DNA of 64,000 bases. It comes from Bryopsis sp. KO-2023 (lineage: Eukaryota > Chlorophyta > Ulvophyceae > Bryopsidales > Bryopsidaceae). Of this stretch, positions 36,626 through 47,800 are shown one piece after another. Both the position numbers and the translations under genes were made by a program. Numbering within the stretch: position 1 is the stretch's first letter; each line of letters begins with the position of its first letter. Where the stretch lies: NCBI GenBank assembly GCA_030272585.1, contig BSYQ01000009.1:682001-746000 (forward strand). Reading direction: 5' to 3'. The notes beneath the pieces were generated by a model. It did not search any database and had not been told where the DNA came from. It was given only the letters and a program-made list of their open reading frames with translations.

Positions 36626-37788
36626 AGTTTCTGAGATGAAAGTCTTCTCGACCCTCGACCCTCCCTCCTTCAATCCTGCTGAAAAAAGAAAGGGCTCGGA
36701 GAAGAGTTCATGATGTGGGGACTGTGTCTGGTCCATGTATTCTTTGATTTGGCTGCATGTTTATTGCAGCAAGAACCTCGTGTGAATTTTATGATGGGCG
36801 GGTTGCTGTGTCCGTGCATTGCTTAGATAGAAAGGAGCAGTGGCAGTGCCTGTATTTGATAGAGCTGTTAGCTTTCTTTGGTGAATTTGGAAATCGATGG
36901 GGGTTTTAGGAGGCTCCTTCACCAAAGAGGTGGTGTTTCTGGTAGGAAATCGCCACAATTGATTGGTTTCAGCCCAGATCTTTATCGAGCAAGTTTTTCT
37001 AGGGCTGATCTGTGTTGTTTGTTTTCTTGGGAGGGGAGGGGGGGCTATTTTAAAGAGATGGGGGTGGGGTTATTGAAATTGAAACCAATCTCCATTTGGG
37101 GTGGGATTGGTGTGTGGTCTTTTGTCCTTTCTTATGAGGAGGACACATTCTCTGTAACGGATGATGGATTTTTCTTTTTTTTTCTTTTTGAACTTCTGCA
37201 AGACGCAATTGGAGGGAAAAAAAAATCATAACGCAGAAGTGCACAACGGTGCTGAATTTCTTTGTGTTGAAGAGAGAGAGAAAGGGTTTTTTTTATTATT
37301 GTTGATATTTTTTTACTTATTTTTTTTGGGGGGGGGGGGAACACACACACAAACCAGAGGGTTTGATCACAACGCTTTCCCCACCCATCAAGCAGTTGTA
37401 AGAAACTGAACGGCGTTGGAAGGAGGTTGGCATCGTGGGGTGGGTTCACAGTGACGGGAGGCGCAACAGTCAAGCAACCTCCCTCGGTTCCTCCACGGAA
37501 GTCATGGTTGTTTGTCCTCCCAAAAACGCCACCTGGCACCGCCGTAAATGCCCTCCATTCGATTCCACAAACGAGCATTACTGTCCTGTGGGTTTCACGG
37601 TTGAGTCAGCTTTTTTTGAGTGTTTTTGCTGTCGGACTTGTGTCGCTACGAAGGTTCTGATGGAGAAGGCGAAACGAATGGCGGAATGCCTTGGTGCGGG
37701 AACAACGCGTTTATTTTGACGACGAGTCGCGGGTGGATCAGCGCGCTGTTTTGTGCCTCGGTGCGGTGACTCGTGTCGTCACACCAAA
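36626..37788. other. intergenic region with homopolymer tracts
   Basis: Contains the 3' flank of the PAQR gene, a T-rich stretch, a G tract followed by a short AC repeat (about 37328-37352), then a more G+C-rich 300 bases that should be the promoter/5' UTR of the APRR2-like gene. No gene seen. Confidence 0.5.
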
Positions 37789-40349
37789 ATGAACCGTGTC
37801 CCGAGTTTTTCGAATCGACCTGGATTTCCCCAGGGTTTGAAGGTGAGTTTCGCCAGCGATGTTGTTGTTCCTTCAATGTTCGACGAACGAAAAATAGACG
37901 CCCCCCCATCCCTCGCGAGCTTCGAAATGTCGAAAGTTTGTGGAGAAACGAAGACGCTGCACAGGTGGACGAGTTCTCAACCGTCGACATTAACTGGATA
38001 TATTACTCGACGGATTTTTTCTTTCTCGCGGACTGCTTTTGGGCGCCTCGGCACGTTTTCTCGACTCTGTCTTGAATGTGTTGTCCACGGGTGCTGATCT
38101 TCTCGTTGTGTGTGTTTTTTTATTCGCGGCTCGCTTTTGGAAGATACTGCTTCTGGCGAGTGTGCAGGAAGTGCGCGCTACAGCGGAACGGCAGCTTCGT
38201 GCGTGTTTGTACGAAGGTATTGTGTGAGTGTGGGAAAGAGACGGAAAAAAAATGTGATACTGATTGCACAACACGGCTCCTGCACATTTCTTGTCGCATT
38301 ATGCAACGTTGGTTCAAAAGCAGTCTGAATGCTTCTAAATTTTGGTCTTGAATTATTTGTTGTTGTTTTTTTCGGTTTAAAGAATATTTATATTTATGTT
38401 TCTTCTAAAAACACCAAAAGAATGGCATTGAAAAAGTGTGAGGATATATTTTTGTGTTTTGCAGTTGGTGCTGTTGGAGCGATATCTGATGCATGCAGGA
38501 TATTGGAAAATTGCTGGTTTGACATTGTGTTGGCTGAGGTTCGTATTCAGGAGTGTTTTTCTTACACAATATTTTCTCACTCTTTGAAAAACAAAAAAGG
38601 AAAAAAGCCTTTTCAAAAGGAGGGTAAAGAATGGCATCGCCCCTTACGGATTGAAAACCACGAAAGTTTCTGCAAATTTAAAAGCTGTGAAACTGTGAAG
38701 TGACAGGGCTGTGTGTGTGTGTGTGCAGTCGGATGATTTGATGCAAGACAAGAGCACGACGGAAGTATTTATGGCAAAGATTGCCAACACCCCTCTGATC
38801 TTGATGTCTGAATCAGAGTCCACAATTCATGTCTTTCAAGGGATTAAACTGGGTGCAGTGGATTTCTTGAAACGGCCGCTGTCAGACCTGAAGCTCAGAG
38901 TCATCTGGCAACACGCTGTCCGCAAGGTTAGAATGATTCATTTCTTTATTTCGTGGAAAGCACACAGGAAGGATCAGACAATTTCCAAAATTTCAATTTT
39001 CTGGAATTTGGTTCATCGAAACAAAATTTTTTAGGGGTTATTTGCTGGCTTGTGCAGATGATGGGCGATGTGACTGGTGCTCCTCAACCAATCATTCCCA
39101 CACCAGTTGGGGGCCTGCCTGGCCACCCCTCCATTCGGCCACCGCCACAACAGGTCAGGTTGCCCAACTACCCACCAAGCATACCTGGCACAGCACTTGG
39201 GCAAATGGCAGTTGCTGGGCAGCTTCCCAACCAATCAGCAGTCACAAGCTTGGCACCTTCTGGGCAGCTTCCACCCCAAGCTGTGGCTTCCTTGCTGGCA
39301 ACTTCGGGTCAAGCTGGAATTCCCAATATGGTGCAGGGATTAGGACCTGACAGTGGGGGTGCTTCTGCAATGCCCAGTGGTTTTGTCACGGTCAAGCAGG
39401 TGGGGCTGATCCATGTATTCTCTGCTAAGGAATTACACACACACCCCTTTAGCTGCCGGCACTTCATATCCTGGTCAAAAATAACCCACACTTTTGCTGT
39501 CCACAGGAGCCTATGGAATTGGATGGTAATGTAACCACCCCCAGCAACGTGGACTCAGAAGCGGCAAAACGTAGCAGACAACAAAGAAAACCACCTCCGG
39601 ATTCTGCTGCTTCCTCCAGCACCGCCCTCACGTCCAACCCCACAGTGATGCCACCTTTGAATTTAAATTTGAACATGGGGTTGCCCCCTCTCATGGGAAT
39701 CCCACCAGGGTGTGTGCCTCCGGTTGCTTCTAATGGAATGGCCATCGGAATGCCGATGTTGAATCAACCCCCCTTCATGCCACCTTCTCCGCTGGGAGCT
39801 TTTGGAATGGGGCCACCAAGTGCAAGTGTGGTGCCTTATCCCAGTTTTTCGCTGGTTTCTGCCCCGATGACTACACCATCTGGGCAAACCACACAATGGC
39901 CAGGTGGAGGGCCAGGTGCGTTGTTAAACCATGCACACCAGTGATATTTAACTTGAAAATTTTAGCTATGTCAGCTGTTTGCTTTCTGGAGAGGGGGGGG
40001 GGGCCTTCTTTTTTTCGCTGATTCTTTGAGCGAAAGAAAAGGCAACTGATGTGCTAGGAAACGAAATTTTGTGTGGATTCTGAAACAAGAAGAGGAGAAG
40101 AAAAAGACATTCCTGAAGTTGTGGAAAACCAAGAGTGAATATGGAGAGCGTGTGATTTTTTTTTCAGTATTAGCTCGGAGTGCACCTGACCTCACGACAG
40201 CCGCTTCATCTGCAGAAGAGGCCCCTGAAATGAACATTGATTTGGACGATGAAACGCAAGCTCCATTGGGGCTGAGGCTTCGGAAAAGTCCGTCACTGGT
40301 CAACATGATCAGCAAGAATTTGGGGGGGAGTGTCCAAATTCAAGTCTAG
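37789..40349 (+). CDS. APRR2-like pseudo-response-regulator protein without a GARP domain
   Basis: Seven exons with closing phases: 37789-37842, 38144-38216, 38465-38538, 38729-38926, 39058-39399, 39507-39915, 40168-40349; 443 residues. The N-terminus FPQGLKILLLASVQEVRATA opens a receiver fold; strand 3 reads FDIVLAE, so the phospho-accepting Asp is Glu. The back half, TPLILMSESES, GIKLGAVDFLKRPLSDLKLR and IWQHAVRK, matches Arabidopsis APRR2 closely (GAVEFLQKPLSPEKL, IWQHVV). After the receiver comes a Pro/Gly/Met/Gln-rich stretch of about 250 residues with a KRSRQQRK basic patch. No Myb/GARP DNA-binding domain follows, although APRR2 has one. The C-terminus has an acidic MNIDLDDE and the motif PLGLRLRKSPSLVNMI, which I take to be a conserved plant protein-interaction motif. 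Probably nuclear and regulatory. Confidence 0.87.
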
Positions 40350-41225
40350 TAGGACCGAGTTTTGCATCGTCCTTGTAAGGGGGCGGATTTCGGTGCCTTC
40401 GTATAGCCAGAATTCACTGCAGGGATGAGTGATGAGATGAGAATATGATTGGAAAAGGGGTTTTGTGTTCCTTTTTTCTTTTATTCAATCCGAGATGTGT
40501 TGCCTCATGGCCCCCCCCATAAAAAAAAAAAAAAAAACAAAAAAAGAGAAAAAAGCATCAGAGGGATTTGAGGGGTGATTCGATAAAAGGTAGGGCTAAG
40601 AGTAAGAATCGGCACGTATGGTATCAGCCATTGGATTTTTGATATTTGAATATCTTTGTTTTCGCTTGAAATTTTAGAAATTACAATCTGCAGCAATTAA
40701 ACTGTGATGAGATTGTTTTGAGCTCTACCGTCGGGGGAGCGGGTTCATTTGGAAAAAACGACGGGGGGAAAGAAAAGAAAAAAAATGTTGGTTTGAATGA
40801 CGGATAAAACTTTAGACTTTTTTGGCGCTGATGAGGGTCCAGATGAGAGTCTTTTTGTGCTGAAGAGGAGTGACTGTGACATTGGTTGTGACTGACCGAC
40901 AATTGGGTTCTTTTTTTTCTTTGGGGGTGGGGGGATGAGGGGGGAATTCGCCTTGTAAGCTCTATAAATGTCTTTTTAAAGAATCAATTTTTGATCTGTC
41001 AGACGGTGTGCTCGTGGTGGTGGGGGGGGGTGTTCAACACATTGTGAGGATTTCTTTGAGATTTGCTGACAAATGTTCATTCAATGTTACCCGGTGTCCA
41101 GACGCCCCTCAAGAACACCAGGTGACTTCCTTGGGCAAGTCCCACCTTTCCACCTTTCAAGAACTGGCTCCCCACCGAACATTTAAAAAAAAAAGCAGAA
41201 AACCTCACCGTTACCAATTGTTAGG
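40350..41225. other. 3' flank of the APRR2-like gene and intergenic DNA
   Basis: AT-rich, with an A tract near 40520 and G tracts near 40922-41030. I searched for further PNPase exons (KH domain or phosphorolytic core) upstream of the S1 exon and found none. Confidence 0.5.
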
Positions 41226-41624
41226 AAAACCATGATAAATGGAAGAATGTTCGGGCATTTGTTGGATGTCATGGGGGCAAACATCAGGGAAGGAGAGGTG
41301 TACAATGTGAAGGTGGTCAGGATTGTGGATTTCGACGCCTTTGTCGAATTGCCCAGCGGGTTCCAGACCTTGCTGCATATCTCTGATTTGTCACATTCCA
41401 GAATACGAGCGGTGGAAGAGGTGCTGCATGAGGGGCAGGAGTTGAAAGTGAAGTGCTTGGGCAGAGATCCAAAGGGAAATGTGAGGATCTCTAGGAAGGC
41501 ACTGCAACCGGCTCCTTCGGCGGATAGAGGAACGCAGAGATATTGGGGGATTGTTTATAGAGAAATTCGGTGTGCAGTGGTGGTGGTTGTACTGCATTAT
41601 AATGTTGAAACATCGATAAAATAG
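41226..41624 (+). pseudogene. orphan exon encoding the S1 domain of a mitochondrial-type polynucleotide phosphorylase
   Basis: The frame from about 41232 (after an AG acceptor-like TTGTTAG at 41219-41225) encodes a pre-S1 segment ending LLDVMGANIREGEVY. An S1 RNA-binding fold follows: VKVVRIVDFDAFVELPSG, LLHISDLSHSRI, VEEVLHEGQELKVKCLGRD, then ISRKAL. This is the C-terminal end of PNPase, a 3'-5' exoribonuclease; the GRDPKGN form resembles the plant mitochondrial enzyme. The KH domain and both RNase PH cores are missing: the APRR2-like gene ends less than 900 bp upstream. The reading frame then runs into non-homologous residues. Most likely a translocated gene fragment; a small expressed S1 protein starting at the ATG at 41232 is possible. 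Confidence 0.7.
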
Positions 41625-41626
41625 CA

Positions 41627-42522
41627 TGGTCATTTAGTTTTCTGGACGAGGGGAAAGGGGCCTGTTTTGCAGACTCGTCAATCGAATGCAGCAAGTGAGG
41701 GTGATTTGAGAATGAATCACAAATGTTGGCTTTTGGAAGAAACAAAAACAATTGCAGCAACTGAGGATAAATTCCCATAGATTGTTTTGGGTTTCGAAAG
41801 GAAGAAACCCATCAAGGATCAATAATGGTAAGAAAAAGATGGAAAGATGGAAGCCCCCTCCAAAAAAATTATTAGTATAATTCATTGGCTGGACTTTGTG
41901 ACCATGCTGAGATATATTCCCCACACGAGAATTACAGTTGTCGATTTGTATTTGGATAGTTTCCAGCTGCTTCCAAAGCATTTGATCCAAGTTCTTCGAA
42001 ACCTTCCCACACTTGATCATCCCTCACATTTTGCAGTTTTTGTGATCATGCTGAGATATTTTCCCCGAACGCAGTTGTCAATTTGAACGGTTTCCAGGTG
42101 CTTCCGAAGCATCTTGATCCCAGTTCTTCAAAAGCTTCCCAAACTTGATCATGCTAAGATATTTTCCCCGACATGACCGATGGATTGTGGTAAGTTGTGA
42201 AAAAATTGTACACAGATCAGTTAAGCTGGGCATCAATGCACTTAGGAACGATAGTCGTTTGATTGGCGAACGGCGAACCAAGGGGGTGTTTGGCAACCAG
42301 GAATGTGACTGGTTCGACCTTTTCGACTGGCGAACTTGAGAAAGAAGGAGCGGAATTATGATGATGAACGCAAGACTGGATATCCTTTTCAAACCATGAA
42401 GACCCCCAGCATGTTAAAATCACTTCAGACAAACAAACAAAGCAGGTGAAAGGTACATTGTCAGAGGAAACAACAATTGCACATCATCCTCAGACTATCA
42501 ATACAATCCAAATGCATCCTTT
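41627..42522. other. intergenic region carrying a degenerate tandem repeat
   Basis: Between the S1 fragment and the frataxin stop codon. Apart from the tandem repeat annotated separately, it shows no coding signal; the right end is the 3' UTR of frataxin. Confidence 0.5.
41900..42172. repeat. diverged tandem repeat, two units and a partial third
   Basis: Units begin at about 41900, 42043 and 42146 with TGATCATGCTGAGATATTTT or a close variant. Each continues with GTTGTC-ATTTG, GGTTTCCAG-TGCTTCC-AAGCAT and AGTTCTTC-AAA-CTTCCCA-ACTTGATCAT. Units differ by substitutions and by a deletion of about 40 bp, so the array is old. Confidence 0.85.
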
Positions 42523-43869
42523 TTACAAGTCCACTGGCTTCCCACACAATTCCTCGAGTTCGCTTGCTAGTTTTTGTTTCAATAAATGACCATCTCGACC
42601 ATACGTCCAGTTGCCATTGAGGTAGTCGTAGCGAAACGGCCCACTGCAGAGAAGCACCCCCCATGTCGACAATGAAAAATAGACATAATCACAACCCAAA
42701 AGATCTTGACAGTGATATTTCAAAAGGGATTTCAGCAGCGATGTTACCTGATCGGCGAGGACAGCCATATTTGCTTGTTGGGACTCTGCTTGTTTATAAC
42801 AAACGTCCCCTTCTCTCCCAATTTCAATGTCAAAACCCCTTGCTGAATTCACACAATCGTTCAGAAAAACCCGGTCACATTCTGGTTAATCCACGCTCAT
42901 CATTCTGATGAGGCGACCAAAAAAGAGATGTCAGCAACATACCCCGCACTCCACATCAGCATCGTCCAAGTCGAGTGCCTCCACATATACCTGCAGGAGA
43001 ATTTGGCAGAAAAACTGAACTAGAGAAAACATCTGGATTCGAATGTACACAGCCTACAGACATTGGGGCACTCATCCCTTGGGTTTCGAGTCTGCTGCGA
43101 AAAATTCGACGTCGTACTTCACCTCCAGAGTGGTCAGCATTCTTTCGAGGCTTTCATCTGCAATGCTATGATATGTCAGCTCATCCAAAGCCGTCGGAGA
43201 TCTTAGAGAACAACACGAGGTGTAATGTCATTCAGCACAGCTTAAACCACGAGTAATGATGAACAGCTTCTCCAGGTGGTTCAACCGAAAGATCTAGCAT
43301 TCTGAAAGCAGTTAATATCTTGAGTAGCTGTGAGCATACTTGAAATGATGTGGATTTGATGGGTAAGTTCAAGGTTCATGGAAATCTCATTAGATATGTC
43401 TCTTTCTTTTACAAATCAAATCAAATCAATCCATGCCATACTTTTGTGAGTACTTCAATGAAATTTTAAGTGCCCTGAGTATGGGCTCCCTGGAAATTAC
43501 CCACCCACCCTTGTTCAGAGTTATTCAAGCTGGCAAACCCTCTGCCAAACTCCAAAGAACTGCACCATTTTTTGCTCACCACGAACGACGTCTACACTGC
43601 AAACAGACATCCTCTTGATGGGTTTTGAATCTTCCACAGTTTGAACGGTGAGATCTTTCTGTCCTGCGGATATAGTGAGCTGATGCCAACGCACTCACCT
43701 CGAACCTCTGACGACTTTCGCGCTCAGCGCCGAAAGACGTGAAAGAAGCGCTCGAGGGTTGGTAGGTGGGGTGAAAAGGCTGAGAGGTGGCGTCTTGTTG
43801 ATATTTCAGGAAAGCAAAGGTTCGCAGACGGCGGCGGACGGCGTGGCGCAAGGAAAGCAAACTCGTCAT
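42523..43869 (-). CDS. FH: mitochondrial frataxin
   Basis: Five exons with closing phases: 43869-43699, 43179-43123, 42990-42943, 42842-42748, 42643-42523; 163 residues. The N-terminus [18 protein letters not shown] is a basic amphipathic presequence for mitochondrial import. The frataxin fold follows: [15 protein letters not shown] (helix 1), the acidic iron-binding ridge [50 protein letters not shown], and a last helix [19 protein letters not shown]. Frataxin assists iron-sulfur cluster assembly on the NFS1-ISD11-ISCU complex; in plants it can also act in plastids. The start codon is supported by the presequence and by phase agreement with exon 2. The exon-2 acceptor (GATGAG|CTGACA) has a poor pyrimidine tract, so the N-terminal boundary is the weakest point. 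Confidence 0.93.
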
Positions 43870-44820
43870 TGTGTCGGAATGGTGAGTGGTATTGGCTGAG
43901 TTCTTGCTTTCTATTGTCGGATAGATCAGAGTTCATGGGGTTAATGGGGAGCAATAGAGATCAGAAGACGAGAGGTTGAATTGTGAAAGTTGATGCACAT
44001 CTTCTGGATTGAAGGAAGGACCATCTCAGTTCTCTTCGATATATTTTTCTGCCAAATCCGTCTGTTTGCAGCCACCCCGCATGCATTGAGATTGGTGTGG
44101 GAGTTAAAAGCCATTTTGGTCGTTGCCCAGACCTCCTTAGCTTCGACTCCACTCAATTATTCCCAACATTTTAGTTATCTTTTAAGCATGAGGGGCCCTT
44201 ATTGAACTGCACCAGCCCCAATGCAGAATAAAGTCGACCCCGATACTTGATTTTTTTTAGGTAGCAATTTCACGTTTGGAATATTGCAAATGAATCTCAC
44301 AGAAGATGTGAGGAGCAACAAACTAGGAGATTTATCAACAGGAACCCTTCCTTCTCCAGCAGTCAGCGACGTTTGAATTTAAGAAAATTGCTATTAACCC
44401 AATGGCCTCCATTACCCCACTGACGATTCCCTGACAGCAACCAAAGAAGATGATGAGTGTTCAGTATTTCTTTCTTTTAAAAGAAAAAGCCTTGACTAGC
44501 ATTAAGGCTAGCAGTAATAGCTGTTACTGCAATAAAAATCCAAATCTATCTGCCAATTGGATAGTTTCTGGGAAGATTTTTTTTTAGATAGTTGTGGCAT
44601 GTGGAGTTACATGAATATATCATAAGAACTCCAAAACTGGTAAAATTTCTGGATTGGTGTTTTGAAACTGAAAGCGAACACTGCAAAAGAACAATTGGCA
44701 CCTTTCTCCATCCCGGTCACGTTAGAATCTTGATGTCCCTGAAAACAAATATCAAAATTCCACAGAATTCTCATTTCAAGTAAGTTCAGATGCAAGCTGT
44801 GCAAAAATACACCGTCTTCT
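43870..44820. other. region between SHOC1 and frataxin, both on the minus strand
   Basis: Should contain the 3' UTR of SHOC1 and the frataxin promoter. No coding signal above background and no repeat noticed. Confidence 0.5.
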
Positions 44821-47800
44821 TCAGATTCCTTTCAAAACTTCATGCCAAGACCTCACCAAATCCTCCATCCCAGTCATCGTTTCACTTGGAACAGAAAAAT
44901 CATCGACCTGTGAAAAATCCATACATGTTTCTTCATTGGAGAAATCGTTCCACTGTGCCGTCCTGAGATCAATGCTTCCCTTCACCCCCCTCAGGAAAAT
45001 TTCCTCCCTCGTGTGTGGCGATTCAATCGGCCCCCTCCTTCCATTCCGCAATGATCTTTCAAATTCCGCTCCTTGACTTTGCACCACAAAAGCTTCTGCC
45101 CAAACACCAAATTCATCGACCCCTGGCTGATTTTGTGGATGTCTGACATCATGGCCGGGATGAAATCGAGGGGACATGGCATTCAAGTCGAGATCTTGAA
45201 CATCATCCTTCTCGCAAGAAGAGCTGCATGGAAGCTTCCTGGAACGTTCAGCCTCCCACTCTGCTCACAACAATGCAAAATGTTCATTCTTCAAAAGGAA
45301 AAAAAAAAAAAACGGTGACCCACATTAAATTAAAACGTATTTGGCAAAGGTCATGGCAGACAGACAGAAAACCAACATAACGTTGAAAAGAACGATCGTC
45401 CCTGGAATCCAAAACGGAACAGCCCCAAGTTCACATCCTTACACTCCATCACTTTTTCTGTTCCCTTGTTTGTCAAAAATAACAAGTCCGAAATCCCTGC
45501 TTCCCAGAGTCTCACCGTCGATTATCGTAGCCAAGCCTCCCTCAAGTCCAGATTTTGTCTGGTCGTGATCTTGCAGGAAACTGTTGTCTGGGCAGCCATC
45601 AAACTCCCTGTCCATCTCCCAATTCATTCTGTCCAATCCCCTCCCATGATATTCAAGAGCAGGGCTTGACCCACTTTTTCCACCCTCCATATCGCACCCC
45701 CCAAAGCTCGTCTCCAAAATGGCATCGAGAACATCAAAATCGTCCACCCCTCCACCCTGGACATTCGTACTTGAATTTTCCCTCCATGCAGGTGGAGCTC
45801 CATAGCAATCGTTCATCTGAGGTTGCATTTGTGAAGTCCAGCCGTCCCCGTCGACATCATTCTCATCCTCATTTACCAGTGGAACTCCATTGTCTTTCGA
45901 GCAATTTGAGGTGTGCAGGAGAGCAAATTCTGGTGGTGTTGTGGTTGAAGGGGCGAGATTTTGCATGTCCATCCATGTTTGAGGATCGATATGCATGCAT
46001 TCGTTTGATTGGAAACCGGAATCGTGCATTGCCTCCCTTTCGCCCCCCATATCCAAATCTTCGTAGCATTCGTCAGGCCCTAGAGTGTTCGCTCAAAGAA
46101 ATAAGTTTATGATGATCAAAATTATCAAAATTGTGCCAATTTGATGCATCTAATTTTCGACCCATCAGCAATAAAGATATCATCTTTTATGCTACTGGCA
46201 TAATTTTCCAACATTCACCAAGAAGCAAAGAATCACCGACTCTTAGTCCAGCATAAACTTCTCGTCCACTCACCACTCTTTTTGACATTAATAGGATCAT
46301 CCAAACCTGAAACAGAAGGTATTTCTAGGGGAAATTAAATCCTCTCCTTGTTCAGATCACCTGCCACATCTGAGCCATCAATCTGCTGTTCGTTTTCAAA
46401 CGCATGCGCATCCCCAATGATCGGTTTGCCCTCCGAGAAGAGAATCGAACAAACCTCCAAGGCTGCCGGAGAGACCTCAGGCAGCTCCTTAGAAACCTGT
46501 CCACAGTCCAAACAATACTTTGTTTGTTTTCTAAACAACTTTGGCAGCACAGTCTTTCGTTGTACTGCGTTGTATTTTCAATCCTTCAGTTCATCTTTTT
46601 CCACTGCTTGATTTCTGTCTCCATCCTTCACGTTTTTTCAATTTCTTCTTCAAAAACATTTGCACTTTTCCATATTTTCTGCATGTTTTTTCTTGGCATT
46701 TGAAGGTCATTCAACTCCCAAACATGCTCTTGCTCTTGGCTTCTTGCTGGCGTGATTCCTAATGCCAAGAAAAACAAACAAAAAATATCCACCTTTCCTA
46801 CCTTTTCCCAGTCCTCCGCAACAACATCGATGATTTCCCTCAGCGTGGGTCTCAATCTCGAAACAGCATGAACCGAAAACGGGCTCAGAAAGGGAAGCCT
46901 TTGCAGAAAGCACTCCGTGGGCGATTGCATGTCAGTCAAGGCAAATTTAGAGAAGGTTTCTGTGGATGTCGTTCTTTGCAATGAAGAGAGTATGTTGATT
47001 GCAAAGTCCTGGGCAAAATGAAGACACCAGAATCTTTTTGTCAGCAAACAATGACTCCGTTTTACTTTTTATTTTATTTTTGAACACTCATCCCTCAATA
47101 CCCATACCAGAACAAGCAATAATGTCGACTGACCAACCAGCTTACACAAGCGTTACTTCACTGATCAAATGGGAAAAAAATTCCCACCGGACCCTCCCAA
47201 AAACAACACAAACAGACACGCACAAAAACAAAAGTCATTCACCTGGGTCTGTCTTGGGGATGTCGTAGAGAAGATGTTCATGTGGATATCTTTCAGGCTG
47301 CAGGCAGCTTGTAGCGACGCCAATCGAACAATCAATGCAGAAACGAGCGCTCCTCTACCCTCGATACAAATTATTATCGAAGAATAGGCATGGAAAACAC
47401 CACTCATTCTGTCCAAAATCCCTTCAACAGCTAAATCCTCTGAACCCTACAAGCCAGGAATATTTTTCCACCAGTGCGCACATGATGTTCATGGGCCTTT
47501 TTTCATTTCTGGTGGTTAAATTTTGGCATCAGAAAAGAACTTCCGGAACATCTTCGAAAAGTAAGAAAAAATCCAAACAGAAACTGCATTTTGTGATTTT
47601 AATTCAATTCACTGTGTCATACCTCGGGGCAGGTTTGCCCATCCATAGCCCAAATGCAAATAGCTACACTGGGTGGAAACGCAATATCAACATATCCAAG
47701 GTCCCTGTTCACTATCGCCACCCCTTTGGTTTCCAAATGAACAATGGCTTCAAACAAATCTCGCCGAATATTCACAGGGCTACCCTCCCTACTGTTCAAC

